From NCBI GenBank assembly GCA_033239525.1, contig BSYO01000025.1, positions 13,488,001 to 13,552,000 of the forward strand: 64,000 nt of DNA, in the 5' to 3' direction. Of the stretch, positions 36,926-50,727 are shown piece after piece; positions within the stretch are counted from its first letter, which is position 1; every line of letters starts with the position of its first letter. Under the pieces are notes generated by a model. That model was given only the letters and a program-made list of their open reading frames with translations. It was not told the origin of the DNA and ran no database searches. This stretch comes from Nepenthes gracilis. Taxonomy: Eukaryota; Streptophyta; Magnoliopsida; Caryophyllales; Nepenthaceae. A program made the position numbers and the translations under genes.

Positions 36926-37145
36926 TTCTTCACACCCACACCTCTGCAATCTGCGATAACCAGAATGGTAAAGAGAGGTTTTGGGTGAAGACGAAAAACC
37001 CGATCCCTACCAAAAGATTCAACGAGCAAGATGTTCACTAACAGTGGAGTCTCCTAAAGGATCTGCAAAAACACAGAAAGGGCGTCGAGTTGAAGACACA
37101 GTGGTGGAGGTTTAAGGTAGTCTCGGTGCTTTAACGGCGTTTAAC
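36926..37145 (-). promoter_or_regulatory. Probable 5' leader and promoter of the WIYLD gene
   Basis: This GC-richer block lies just upstream of ATG 36925 on the minus strand, before the A/T-rich spacer that starts near 37220. I see no clear TATA box. Confidence 0.45.
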
Positions 37146-37389
37146 GATTGGAATTCTCTCTTTCAGTACTGCGAGGTAATCAATCATCAAGGAAATCCCG
37201 CCATTCACGGAGACTGGACTAAATTAATTAGCCCTCTCACGTTTAAAATTTTAATTAATTATATTAAATACTAGATTAAATACTAATTAGTAATATTATA
37301 GAATATTTAAAATAATATGATATATAATTTATTATATTGATAAATTCATATTATTGACAATATTTAAATTCAAATTTTCTATTCCCACC

Positions 37390-37935
37390 GTCTATATAAT
37401 CCCACAGAGTCTCCACTCTGAGAGGACACGAACATAAAGACGAACAAAAGACAACAAAGTACTATTACGGAAAAATTCTTGGGCATACTAACGTTCATCC
37501 CTAAGCACGCAATCGCTTACTACAATAATTTCACTCCAAGTCTTCAGATTCCAGAGACTTCACCTACTCCCTGAGAGTCGTCGATTTAAGCTTTCACGCT
37601 TACAGGACTTGGTTGCCCGCTTGTTCTTCGTGAACTTTGAGCCAAAAAATTGTAATCTCGATGAGTCGCAAGAATGCCTCTTACATCTAAAGGCGAACAC
37701 TCCTTCCTACCTCAATCTCTTTCTCTATCTCAACTTACATCCTTTGTTACCTTCTTATAATTCGAAGGCTTATCGCTGACTTGAGCGTCGGAGTATTTTC
37801 GGTGAGATAACATCCCGCCGACACTTGATCTTTTATTTGTTGTAGTGGTGTGTAGGGTCCAAACTCGGTGAACGGAGCCAGATCCAAACGATTAAGTGAA
37901 CCCGAATCTGTTTGAAATCGGATTCAGGTACGCAT
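37390..37935 (+). mobile_element. LTR fragment, plus orientation
   Basis: A TATA box, CTATATAATCCC, at 37393 is followed after about 380 bases by CTGACTTGAGCGTCGGAG (37778), the motif of many plant gypsy LTRs. The block ends TCAGGTACGCATCA near 37936. No coding sequence follows. Confidence 0.65.
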
Positions 37936-38420
37936 CAAATTTAAATAATTTTTTTCCCTAAAAATTCTTACTCTTTTTTACTTAATTCATGAAATTAAGA
38001 TACTTTGCTAAAATTGGAAAAAAACCAAAATGGTTAAGAATATAATGGGTAGAATTATAGAAATTGAGAGGTTTATTCTTCTAATTTTAACTATTTATTT
38101 AAAAATAAATAGTTATAAATTTATTATATTTTAAAATTTTAAAAAATATTAAAATTATTTATTTTAAATTAATTAATTATAATTATTTATTTAAAAATAA
38201 ATTATTAAAATAAAAAAATAAAGCCATCTATTTCCTAAAGAGGCAAAGCTAATCCACTATCCATGTACATAAAGACAAAATTAGATGTATTTGAATAAAG
38301 ATAATTATTCTATAAATATTAAATAATTAATTTTTTTAAAAAATAATTTCTTTTAAAAAAGCAATATAATTATTTTATTAATATCGAATAATTTTTATTA
38401 AAAAATTTAATTTTTCCAAA
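37936..38420. other. AT-rich spacer
   Basis: Low-complexity A/T DNA. Nothing is recognised. Confidence 0.6.
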
Positions 38421-38424
38421 TCGT

Positions 38425-38480
38425 AAATTCGATGGGCGGCCGCGTCCGTTTCTCAATTGAAGATCAAAATTAGGGCTCCT

Positions 38481-38514
<34 letters not shown>

Positions 38515-38870
38515 GATCGGTCTATCTCTTTATTTTCATGCCATTTGTAGGACTGGTGGAAGAAACCTTTGTGCCGATCGCCGACTATGTTCATCGTTGA
38601 AAATCACACCCAAAACACATTTCGGCCAAAAAATACGAACCATCGAGAAAGAAATTTCGAGTTCTAATCAAGAAATTGTGTGTTTTCTACTCACATTGTT
38701 TTGACTTTAGAAGTCGCCGACGATCCATTTGGCCCGCAGTTTGATTTACATCCGGTTCGAGTAAGAGAGTTGGAATAGATTATCTCAGCTAATGTAGCCG
38801 ATGATGCAGTGCCAGAGGGAGCCAACGTCGGAGGTGTGGGAATGATATTGGAACCATTTTTTAATGGATA
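38425..38870. other. GC-richer block with (TC)n, possible gene-start relic
   Basis: The stretch has (TC)n at 38483-38512 and the look of a plant 5' leader, then a patch with GTCGCCGACGATCCATTTGG. No open frame of note follows on the plus strand. Confidence 0.3.
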
Positions 38871-39019
38871 ACTTTATTTATTTATTTTACTTAAAATATT
38901 GTTTTTAATTTTCATTATTGATATATTTTTCAATATATTATTGGTCTCCTTGAAACAAAGCATGTTGGGATAACTTCATATGATATCTTAAATTGAATAA
39001 ATATTTTTGATGTATCATG

Positions 39020-40080
39020 GATTTAAGTTTAAATAGATTCGGGTCGAACTGTCCGTCAAATTTCAGTTTTCGTTCGCTTAGTTTTGGGTTATACGCACCG
39101 CAATTTCAAATAAGTGGTCAAATAACGGTGAAATTTAGTCCCACCGAAAATATTCCGACGCTCAAGTCAATAATTGGCATTCCGAAATGAGAAGGTGGAT
39201 GCAAAAGATGCAGTATGAATGCTGATGAGTGTTTTGTGTAAGCGGGAATGTAGTCGTGGGATGAGTGACTTAAGGGGTTGCTCGTGAGGAACAGAAATTC
39301 TCATCCCAAAGTTCGTTGGGAACTGGAAGTTGAGTGAGAAAGCACTAAAGGGCTTGAAAGAAATTAAGAACTTTTAAGAGCTTGAGATCGCTTAAAGGCT
39401 TTTTACGGGCATTTTAGTGCGTATTTTAGAGTGTGCCTTTGAAAGGAGCTTTCATAGCCTTTTACAGTCATGGCCCTGAGCTGTCTTCCTTACGCAGAAG
39501 AGCTGGATACCCGTGCTCTACGAAGGATTGTTGCCTTTCTTGGCGCAGGCATGAGCGTTTTTCTAGCTGTAATGGTCCAAGAAAATAATCTCATTCTTTC
39601 TATATTTTGTAACTGTTAGGGTTTCCAATAGACAACATACAGATTCTGATGCCTTTCTCCTGGGATGTGCACTAATTCTAGAGATGGCTGTTACAGTGGA
39701 GCTTGCCATCTTGGAGAGACGGAAAATCAGAACAGATAACCGTTGTGGCTCTAAGATGGACACGTGAACTAATTACTGCTTAGGCCGCGTACGTCCTGGG
39801 GCCCAACCGATCTACTGGCCACTTCTTCGATCAACGGAAGTATTGACGTTCTAGGCTTTAATGGGTTATCCTGCTCTTGGGTCTCCGCCGGCCCACTTAC
39901 TCTTCATCGGTCAATGGAAGCGTTGACCGTCAAGACAGAATTGGATCGTTGTGGATTTGGGCCTTTTTTTCTTTCGTGGGCCACTCTGTTACTGGCGTCC
40001 TCGTCAACTTTAAATTAATGAGATTAATAATACAAATTGTTCGAAATCAAACCTACCGGCCCCACTACTGATCGGTGCAA
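39020..40080 (-). mobile_element. Long LTR fragment, gypsy-like
   Basis: It carries ATACGCACCGC and CCGACGCTCAAGTCAATA, the reverse form of the LTR motif at 37778. A GC-richer half (39780-40070) has repeated GGCCCA and TCAACGGAAG/TCAATGGAAG phrases resembling 12040-12460. No pol frame is visible. Confidence 0.55.
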
Positions 40081-41133
40081 AAACATAGACCGAAAAATAT
40101 ACTTTGGTTATTAATTATCCTTTAGACTACATAAAACCAATCCAGAGGCATCATTATTTGATAGTTGACATTGAAAATTTCCAAACATGGAAAATAACAT
40201 TAAAAGTTTAAGACCACAACAAAAAAATGCCCATATTGAAATTACTATTTTTAGAAAAATTTAAAAACAAAAGAAAAAAATATCGATATCTTTTTAAAAT
40301 TTCATAGTTGAATTTACGCACGACCCAATGAGTGTATAGTTAGCCCAATAATAGACCGAGTAAAGGCCTAAATGAATCGAGCCCATGCACAAACTAAATA
40401 TTTGAAATCGAGTGAACCTAAAATTCAATTTGACCAAACTTTTGCTTAATTTAAGGCCAAATTTAAGTCCAAATCGATCTCTCTAAAAAAAGTAACACCT
40501 TAACTAGAAAGAGAGTCTTACTCTATAAATTAACAAAATTGATACTAATGATTTGAGTGTCGCAATTGTTTATAACCATGAATTCGATTTTTATTATTTC
40601 GTGCTTAGAGTGGTTTGAATATTATAGGTGGAATGATGCACAAAGAGTTCATCCTAAGTCAACAAAGTGAGTATAAATTTTTTGATTATCATTATATAAA
40701 ATATCTAAAATTGTAATTTTTAGGACATTAAAATTTTAATCTTAAATAAAAAATAATTCCTTATATAAATTAGAGTAAAATTCATATCTACTTTTGATAA
40801 TTTTAATATAAGTCCATACATAATAAGTGTATGAATAATATTTTTTTTCTTTTCCTGCATATTTCTAATAACTCTTATTTATCAGCAATACTTTATTTTT
40901 ATTATTATTCTATTTCAGTATCTAAACGTATTATTATAAACAGTACAAAAGCAAATCGACTTAAAAGAAAACCTATGCACATTTCTTCACAAAGTGAAAG
41001 TATTAATCAATCAAATCAAATTCCTCCATTTGAGGAGAACTCCACCAAATACTTTTAAGCAAGAAGAATATGTATGTCAATATATACAATCAATGGAGTA
41101 AAGGCCCATGGGCATAAAGATTTGCAGAGCAAA
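40081..41133. other. AT-rich spacer downstream of the RING gene
   Basis: A/T-rich with no gene. The RING gene's 3' untranslated region should lie at 41133 and below. Confidence 0.55.
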
Positions 41134-44100
41134 TCAGCTTGTCTCTCCTCCATGTTTATCAGGCAAAGCTGAGGCTTTGCAGATTGGACACAAGTTCTTC
41201 ATGGTCAACCATTTCTTGATGCATTTCACATGGTAATCATGGCCACAAGCCTTCAGTGTTCCAACTTCTTCCATGTTTTGGTACTCTTCCTGCAAATATA
41301 TCAATGAATAATTATGTAAGAATGAAAACTAAAAGAAACCCATATGTGTTAGCACAATTGATTAGGGCAACAGTGGATGCTGGGTTGGGTCTGCAGTCGA
41401 TCCGCATGCTTGGACTTATATGGGTGTTTGGCTCAAGTCCGCGGAGTGTGAGTAGGATTCTTGTGGGGCCATTAGGCATGTGGCAATACATGCTCATGTA
41501 ACTGAGGTAGAAAGACTACAATAACTACAGAGGTGATGCATGCAAAGTTCGGCCGGAGCCCATGAAAAGGGAGTGTGGATTCTTTGCAACCAGCGAAACG
41601 TAATTGAAAGAGGCTTTTAAGGCACATTGTGCATGCATTCTAATAAACCCGGGGAAGAAACACAGTGGTAAATACCCAAAGTTCAGTCCATAAAGTGGGA
41701 GCGGGGATTCTTTGCTACCCGAAAAACAAAATTGAAAGAGGATTTATGGGGCCCATTAGGCATGCCATAATACATTCTCATAAAACTAGGGTTTAACTAC
41801 AAAATGGAGAGATGTAGAACCCTAACATCCTGCTTGAAATTTTGACGATGGTCCACAATGTGTCTAAAACATGGTATGGGCTATCGGTATTTGGTTCCCT
41901 GTATCAACATTTTTTGATACAATGTAAGAAATACAATATGTCATGGTATCGACGACATATTTGTCGATAGTTGAAATGCCAACCGACACACCCATATATC
42001 ACGCCCAATTCATTTTGTTCTACCTCACAAAAAAATCATTACGTATAATACATTCAATGTCAATACGTATCAGTTGATAATGGATGAAAATATTGATATC
42101 GGTATTAGTCGATGCCATATTAATATTTAGCATATTAAAATTATATATTGATTTTGGATATATCGAAAAAAAATTTTAAGAATTGCAAGCTGATAGGAAA
42201 ATATAAGCCGATATATTGTCAATACAAAAATATATCGTGAACTTATTGCGGTATTGATAGATATTGGTACTGAAACGCCGATACCAATATATATCGACCA
42301 ATATTTTTACCTATTGTTTGGAAACCAAAATTACATCATGTTTACTAATGTTACATATGCTTTACGCCATTGAGTTATGTAAATTGATCGGAATCTCACC
42401 AGGCAAATTATACATCGATCTTCATCCTGCATTTGACCCAGTGAACAGTATAATGTCTCCGTCAAACACTTCGGCAGAAGGTCTTCAGACAGGCCGGTGT
42501 TGACACTCCCAATTCTTTCTCCCAGCACAAGCAGTTCCTGCTCATGGGTAAGAAATTCTAAGTAATGGCAGCATCAGAAACAGCATTTAGGAGCATCAAG
42601 TATATTGATCCAGACAAATGATATGAACCTCATAGCTCATGTTATCTATATCTAGCCTCATCTCTCTATGCTGATCAAACAGATTCCTTGACCCGTATAA
42701 CGAGGAGCGGTCAACGATCGTCAAACCCTGAAAAGTACAGCAAATTCATAGTCGTCGGTGTGTCAAAATCTCGATTTGAAAGCAACGATCAACAACTACT
42801 CCGAGAGTGGTGATTATTGGATTAGTATCAATATTTGACATATCAAATAATATCTATCAGACAATACACAATGATATCAAATATATTGAAATGAATTTTT
42901 TTTTTAAAAATCCTAAACTGATAAGGTTTATTGACCAATATAATGCCAATATGGAAACACATTGTAATATTGTCATGGTTCCAAAAATATCAGTATCAGG
43001 GACCCTGATATTTGCAACAACGAGACTCTACTGACAATTGAATAAAAATGTAGGCCTAACTAGTTCAGGACTGAAGTAAGAACTGCATATGAGAAAATAT
43101 CTATATCAAAATCGATTTGCTATAGAGTCATTTTGCAGCCACGCTATCTTTATATTGCCTTCCATCCATCCATACTAGTGAACCCAACATAAAAATAGAT
43201 AGATGAATGGATGCCACGTTGCCCGAGGGTAGCCAAAGGGTGTCTCCAAAACACATCTCATATCAGAAAGCATTTAAGTAGCCAATGCGCTTGAAAATTC
43301 CTAGATTCCGAAAGCCTACGTTTGTCCATGGTGAAACAAATAAGCAGTTTGCTGACAATGTGCACCAAATTGTCCCAACCGATCGTGAAAACAACCAATA
43401 AATTCTGGATCACCTGTCCCGCTATTTTCAGGTTTGGAAATGGTGAATCCAACCACTATATTTACCAAGTTCAGGTACCAATTATTTCCCCAACTAGAAG
43501 TGATTGGTTTCCATTTAGATTGCATAGATAAAAATATCGACCAATATAACTAATATGTTGCCATGCTAGTAATATATCCAATAGTTAACGATATATTGGC
43601 CGATATAACCCTATCAGCTTATAAATCTCAAAAGTAAATTTTTTTCTCTACATTTAATACCGATACAGCAATATACCATAATATTCTCGCGGTATTAGAA
43701 AATATCGGCCGATACGGCAACATATCGTAATATTGTCGCAATATCAGGAAATAACAATATCAGGACCCGATACAATACATATTGGGCAATATTTACATTA
43801 GTGAATACTACTCATTAGCGACCGAGCACGAAGATATCCTACACACGAACCTCAGCCATCGATTGATCATGACCAATAGCATCAACAGAAGGCGACTGAT
43901 ATCTCTCAGAAGATAACCTTGATCTACCACTCCTATCACTGTTGTGCCATCCGATTGCACCGGTAAACAGTGTTGGATGCCTAGATGAGTAGCTATCTGC
44001 AACCAATTGTAGACCTCCATCTGAAGGAACTGCATGTCCAGGGTGCAAACTGCCAACTGAGACCCTGCTTGTTGGGTTCGATCTGTGAACATGACTACTC

Positions 44101-46967
44101 CGAATACCCCTCGTAGTTTGCCCCTCGGTAGAAGCCGAACTTTGAGGAATGCCAGGATTTCTGCCAGTAATGTGATCTTGATAGTATCCACCCATCTGCC
44201 CAGAAACATTGGCAACATTGTTTCCGTTGAAGAACTGAGTCACTTCGCGACTTGCACTACTGGTTTCTGCGATTTGCAAAACAAAACACACTAAGAAAAT
44301 TAGAACCTTCTTACCAATGGATGAAAATAGTAATATCAGTCCAAAAGCGTATCAGTATTAGCCAAATCAGCCAATACCAAGAATAAAAATATCAGTATTG
44401 GTATTGGACATAACAAACAATACGTATCGAAATTAAATATATCAGAAAAAAAAAATTCTGAAAATCTTAAATTAACGGCGCTGCATCAACTGATATTTTG
44501 AATATTAGTCGATATATTATAATATATCACTAATAAAAGATATTATTACAGTATTAGAAGATATTAGTATTAGAGGCCGGATACATACAATGTTGGCATA
44601 TATTTACATCATACTAATCAATATTGGATAGATTGATTAAAAAACTTTGTGAACCATAACCTTATAGAAAAATATTTATTTAGTTACATGTCACGATTTT
44701 GTCACTGTATTGGAGAGGACCGATAACAATATTTCATTCCATGGTCTTACCAAAAGAGAGGAAAAGAAGTTAGGAACAAAGTCGTCCATTATATCTGACC
44801 TGGAACAAATGTCCTACCATGAGCAGTAGGCATGACAGCATGATTCCACTCAGGCAAGGAAACAGTCAGATTATGACTAGCATAATCTACTGAATTAGAG
44901 TGATGGGGATAATTCCCGGACACGTAGGTCCCAAAAGTATCGGCTTCCAACTCAAATGCAGGGCGGTGACGCACATTCCTCATTGAACATTCGGCCAAAC
45001 TCGAAAGCTGATTGGCTCTATATGCAGGATTTAAACTCACGTGATCCCAGCGAGTATGTCGAGCATCAAGATTCTGTCTTTCCTGCTGTAATGCAGATGA
45101 TGAAGATGCATCAGATGAACTTCCACTACTGTAATATCCACTTACACCAACCCATTCACGGATGGCAGGGACTCCAGGGCTTTTCCGTTTGTATGGCCCA
45201 CGTCTGAGATCCAAAAGGTTGTTCTCGACCACATAATTTGAAGATACACGGTGCACATGATCTTCCGGGACTGTAAAGGCATTTCTAGTGGCTAATGGAT
45301 GAAAAGAATCTCGTGGACCTGAAGGGTCAGACTGATTATGTGGAACCAGGACACGGCTCGATGAAGAATGGCCCAATAATCTCGCAGCAGGATTCCAATG
45401 AGAAACACACTGTACTCCATCTATCGACATGTCCCCTGGATGAAAACGAGAGCCATTCTCGGTTGTCATGGACCTTGTTGCTATAAATTTAAAAATACCA
45501 TTAGACAATTAGTCAAACATCGATTCTGTAATTACAAAGCTTAAAGATTCCACCCCCAAAAAAAAAAAAACCCTCAGAAAGAAACAACCCTGGGCAGCAC
45601 TCTTGTTTTCAAATCTACAATTCATTTAATCTATTAATGAGAAAATAAAATCCAAGGTTATAATTGTAACACTGATCCAGCCCCGACATAACATGAGTCC
45701 AAAACATATAGATGGATTTATCTTCAAAGCATACACCACTAAAATATTTAGGAATTAATCAAATGCAACCAAGGAATCACTACCAGGCTATTAGCGAAGC
45801 ATCATAATTTCTTTTAATAGCAACATCTGATCTGATCAATTGGATCTTTTAATATTAACTTGCGCACTATTTTCATTGTAAACATGCTTTATTTGTGTTG
45901 AAAAATGAAGCTTTAGTAGGAACAACCTCTAAGCTGGAGTATTGAAGAAATACTTACACAGAATACATGGTAACTTAGGAACACAATTAATGCAAATACA
46001 GTAACTCCTGGTGGAGCTATACATACATCAGCTAAAAAAATTCCAAATAGAGCAATGACCCAAAAGCACAAATATAAATATCGGCTAATATGTATAGATT
46101 TCAGACCTCGCTAATACCAGCATTTCTCGATATAGCAATAATATCACGATCTGCTGCCATATTAGTGATATATGCGATATTTCAACTGACATAGCCTCGT
46201 TATCTTGCGATTTTTAGAATTTTTTTTTTTGGATATATCAAATACCAATACTGTCGCAATCGATACCAATAGCTATATTTTCATCAATGTCCAAAAGTTG
46301 AACTTGGTGGGAATAAATATTTATCTAACATATTTTCCTTTCCTAGCTAATACATTTTGATACTTTAAGTTATTTATTCCATAAGAAAAATTCAGTAAGA
46401 TGCAATGCTCAGGGCTCCAGCTAATTTTGTAGATTAAGACTGTCCAACCACAAAGAAAAAAAGACATATCAGAGGAGAGTTTAATGAAGTGAGAAGATGG
46501 AAGATAACACAAGATGAGAAAACGGACACATTTGCATGAACGTTGTTGAGATCCTCCCAAATTTTTAGGCTTCCTACAAACCGAACAGCTAAGATTAAAA
46601 GTTAAACAAAGAAATTGTGGAAATTGCATTAAAGGGACTTAAATGACGATTCAATCTGTATTATTTATTTATCTAACTTTTAATTATGACCGTTGAGTTT
46701 ACAGGGAGCCCAAAATTTTGGAAGTACTTTAAATGCTCTCCATTTGCACTCAGCCCTACGTAGCATTTATGGAAAATTCAGCAAAAAAATCTGACCATTC
46801 ATAACTGAACACATTTCTTCATTTGAAAATGAGGGCTATTCATCAATAAGTTTTCCAGTCACATTACCCAAATGGAGGTATGGATCTTCAGGCTGCATAT
46901 GATTCCAGTGCTGGTCATTCTCACCCTCGAATATTTGCAATGTGCTGGATAAATTCCTATGCCCCAT
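41134..46967 (-). CDS. RING-H2 E3 ubiquitin ligase, MBR/HIP1/ZFP1-like
   Basis: Minus-strand exons 46967-46868, 45480-44800, 44266-43851, 42727-42629, 42537-42400 and 41289-41134 join in phase to 529 residues. The start MGHRNLSSTLQIFEGE fits this plant ligase family. The middle is long, polar and probably disordered, with RRGPYKRKSPGVPAI and Ser-rich runs. Then come REMRLDIDNMSYE|ELLVLG and the C-terminal RING-H2 finger: Cys474, Cys477, Cys493, His495, His498, Cys501, Cys512, Cys515 (CGHDYHVKC and CPIC), with the Trp505 that helps E2 binding. The RING is split by the last intron between C-I-I-C-L and E-E-Y. It should transfer ubiquitin from an E2. The substrate is unknown; relatives act on Mediator MED25 and flowering. 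Introns 1 to 5 hold MITE copies. Confidence 0.94.
41870..42315. repeat. ATATCGG-type MITE copies in RING gene last intron
   Basis: A partial copy (41870-42070) is followed by a fuller one starting AATGGATGAAAATATTGAT at 42072 and ending TATATCGACCAATATTTTTAC near 42312. Confidence 0.65.
43530..43800. repeat. ATATCGG-type MITE copy
   Basis: It contains ATATATTGGCCGATATAACC, AAAATATCGGCCGATACGG and ATATTGGGCAATATTTACAT. It is intronic. Confidence 0.65.
44305..44605. repeat. ATATCGG-type MITE copy
   Basis: It starts ACCAATGGATGAAAATAGTA and ends near TGGCATATATTTACATC. It sits in the intron between the second and third coding exons. Confidence 0.65.
46065..46290. repeat. ATATCGG-type MITE copy, inverted
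   Basis: It contains AAATATCGGCTAATATG and ends AGCTATATTTTCATCAATG, the reverse of the ATGGATGAAAATATC end. Confidence 0.6.
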
Positions 46968-48409
46968 AATCACATAAGCAGAAGGCACAAGACAATACAA
47001 TCTGGATTGACTGTCGTTCCTCAGACCACAATCTACAACAAGGAAGAAGAAATTGAATGTTGTTTCAGAAAACTCAAAAACTTCGCTGTCTCAACAGCTT
47101 GTAGAACAAAATATGCAATGTGATTGGTTGCAAGAGAATCCCTAAACCCGAAAGTTCATTGCCCGCAAGAATATAATCAAGATTAACCCAAGAATGCAAT
47201 GTGTAAGCCCCAAAAAAACACATGTCCATACTCAAATTTGTGCAGCAGAACAATGAGAATTTCATCACCAAAAATGAAGTTGAATCACGAGAAAATCATA
47301 TATACTTTAGGCATGTAATAAAAAATACTCAAACGAAGAAGTTGGGTAAGAAGGAGAAAGTTCAATTTATAGAAAACTCTTTCCATTCATGTTTTTATGT
47401 TACTCTCAAATAGTGCCTCATGCACTGGGCCAATATTGCATTTAGCCTAGCCTTTTATTCAATGTTTACTTACCAAGAGATAGTGAAAGAAGCTTATTTG
47501 GGTCACTAACCCTAAATTATCTTCTAAGAGTGTTCTTCCAAGATTCCACCGTCTTTTATTGTCTTAATGTCTTCCATAGTTTTGGTTTTTTGTTAAAATT
47601 TCCTCTTTGAAGAGAGTTTCTACTGTAAAACTGTCTGACAGCTTTGTTCATTAGAGTGATATTTTAGCCTCAATCTTGGGTTACTTTAAAACCATGTACA
47701 GACATGGAACGGGCAGTGGATGTGAGGAGAGCAGGGCTATCAGGATGAGAAGAACAAGTGCACATTCATCAAGGAGAGTGTGTAAGAGAAAAATACTTCT
47801 GATGATGTTAGTGATGACAATCATGTAGACAAGGTAAATCCAGCAAAATGGGTGAAGCATAACACCCGATAAATGGATGAATCAAGATTCAAGTTTCTAA
47901 TTTCAATAGCGAAGGCATGCAGAAAAGTATCCGGAGATGTAGGATGAGGAGTTGATGAAGAAGGGATAAACAGATGAGAGGGAAAGCATACTCAAATAAT
48001 CTCAATATGCAAATAATCAACAAATGATTAAACATAGAAACTACCATTTGAATCACTATACTGCTTGAATGAAATGGTTCAACGCTTTTTACATAAAAGT
48101 TTGCTTATAAATGTAATATGTGATGTCTATCTTTGTATTTGTCAGGTCTCTTCTTTTATGATACACTTAGATAGGTATCAAGTCCTAATCTAAGGTAAAA
48201 AATTCATAAAATATAATCTTTTAAAATATCATCTCCTCAATATAAAAGACTTCCTGAAGAAAAATATAACACCCTATAAAATGACTAAAAACATATAAGT
48301 ACAACAATCTTCTGGAAAAATGACCAAATAGAAAAACGTCACTATTTTCTAGCTTTGTGCTCCCCTACTCATTCTCCATAAGCCTACAAATCAGGTCAGC
48401 CTCTGAAGG

Positions 48410-48518
48410 ACATGGTCATCTCCTCTCCACCTCAATCAGATGAGAAATCTGCAGATGGGAACAGACATGGTCACCTCCCTGCCACCTCAATCAGATGAGA
48501 AATCTGCAGATGGGAGCA
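48410..48518. repeat. 55-bp tandem duplication
   Basis: ACATGGTCATCTCCTCTCCA...GATGGGA (48410-48460) is repeated from 48465 with a few changes. Confidence 0.9.
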
Positions 48519-50727
48519 ATTATTCTCCCTAACAAACAAAAATTTCACAATTCTACTAAGTGGTTAATATATCACTACAAATGTTTGAATGCCTTAGTAA
48601 AAAAAATAATTAACAAAAAGAAGGAGGCAATGAAGATAGGAGCATCCTGAGATGAATACTTTCACAACAAATTTTTGCCATTGAGTTCGTTCAACCCCCT
48701 CAGCCTTTGAAATCAACTTCACATGCCAGCTACATAATCTGTTTTGCTTTTGAGCTCATTTATAGCACCTCCTCCCATAAATCACAGAAGGATTAATACT
48801 GTAAGATAAAAATAACAAATGCAGATCAAGTGATAGCTTACACTAAATTACGAGAAAGGGTATTAAGAGAAGACCGATACAAAATCTGCAGCATAGAGAC
48901 TATCGGATAGAGTAATGGGGAAACAGCCAGAAAAGGTTTTACCTTGTGAATGAAACTGAAATCCCTGGCTGACTCAATAGGTACCACGATCAGAAAACAT
49001 TATGATCAAGCAGCCACAGCCACGAAAGAAAGTCAAGAACACTATGATCATGGGATATAAAAAAAAAAGAAGTCTCCTCCATTACATTTCAAAGGTTTCC
49101 CAATTCCTTTTATAATTACAATGAAGGTCAAGGGTGACCTCTAAAACCAAAATGCTGCATAATATAGGAGAGATGCAAAAGTGGATCTGATTCCAATCAC
49201 TCAAGAGATACACCCTGAATTAGAAATAATAATATACTTTTTAAATGAAGAATCAAGGGACTATCAGCTTCATAGTAGTATGAAATGTAGACCTCCTCCT
49301 CAGGACGACTCATCATATATTTAGGAATGAAACAATATATCTAAAATCAATGAGCTGATTTAGCTATCAAGGGAAAAGTCCATTATGGGAGAAGGCTTCT
49401 CTTACACAGACATATTAATCCAGAACATAGGATACAATGAACAGACATAGCAGCCTTTTTTGTAGTGTTTGTGTGTGAGGGGGTGGACAGTGAACCATCT
49501 ATTCGAATTTTGACTAAATACAATGTCAATGGAAGTAATGGATGGATCTAAAAGAATGTTAATGGGCAGTCAGTCCCCGTTCAACACAATCCAATGTGCT
49601 CTACCTCACATGATCACATTTTCTGATAGGGCGTCTTTAACTGACAAAAGCAAGTTTCTCCCATCAATGACAACAGTTTTGTTGCTCTAAATGGCATCCA
49701 GTTGCAAGAGAAAGGTAACATTATGCTCTACAGACATGAGAGAGCTTGAACTTTATCAATCAGACAATTCATTGCTAATAAACATCACTTAAACATGAGT
49801 GTGTGATCCCAACTTTACTTGACCGCCATTCAATCAGGAAACAGGTCATTCTGTAGAGGACAAAAGAATTCGTCTCGACTTAGTAAATCTTAAAGTCCAC
49901 AAGTACGAATTGAAGTAAAAGCATGAAGTCTATGATTCGTATTTCAAGTAGGTATGAACAAAGCAATTATAGACTTCAATCTTGAAAGTTCCTTGGCTTT
50001 TTTTAATACAATATCTACTATCCTCTTAAGTTAAAATCCAATACATAAATCAATTGTTCCATCAAGCAATACATAAATTGTGCATCATCAACTATTGCCA
50101 TACAAATGGTGGTTGGAAGATATTTTGAGCAGTTCAAATCTAATATTTTGCAGTCATATCCCTTGAATACGTCCAGATCATCTGTTCATCCAATGGCGCC
50201 TTCATAATTAAGCTCAATTGTGCAAAACTAGCATGTCATTGAAAACCAATGTCGTTTGTTGGCTTTAAAACATGAACACCTCCATATGCATACTTAAGGA
50301 GACAGGTTAACACAAGCATTGAAGCAGGCCCTTTTACCCACATATCAAATAAGTGATGCTCCTCCAATGAACTGCTACTCCAGGTCAGGAAATTTTCAAC
50401 CACTTGCTAACGTCTAGGCACCTGACTTGAAAGAACAGTGATAAATTGAGTAAGTTGAAAGATTGATTCCTGGAGATAGAGTGACTTGCTGCTATAGGTT
50501 TAGCTGAACAATTTTTTGTTACTCAGCAAAATTACACAGTCTTAGGACCTATATTTGGCAGATCCGAGATAAAAGGAGAATAATTCAAGCAACCAATATT
50601 GTAATCACATCCAACTTGAGCTTCCCAGCTATGCAAGACGTTCCTGCAACATTATTTGTGATTATATGATGGATGAAAGAGAGCTGACCCTACATACCAA
50701 TGAAAAGGGATTGCTGACCATGCTATC

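Noticed and set aside
43258..43531. Frames within the RING gene intron
   Set aside because: They fall between two exons whose phases already match, and neither peptide resembles this ligase family.
43808..44218. 136-codon minus-strand frame (starts MLPMFLGRW)
   Set aside because: It is a shadow of RING gene exon 3 in another frame. The correct frame starts ETSSASREVTQFF.
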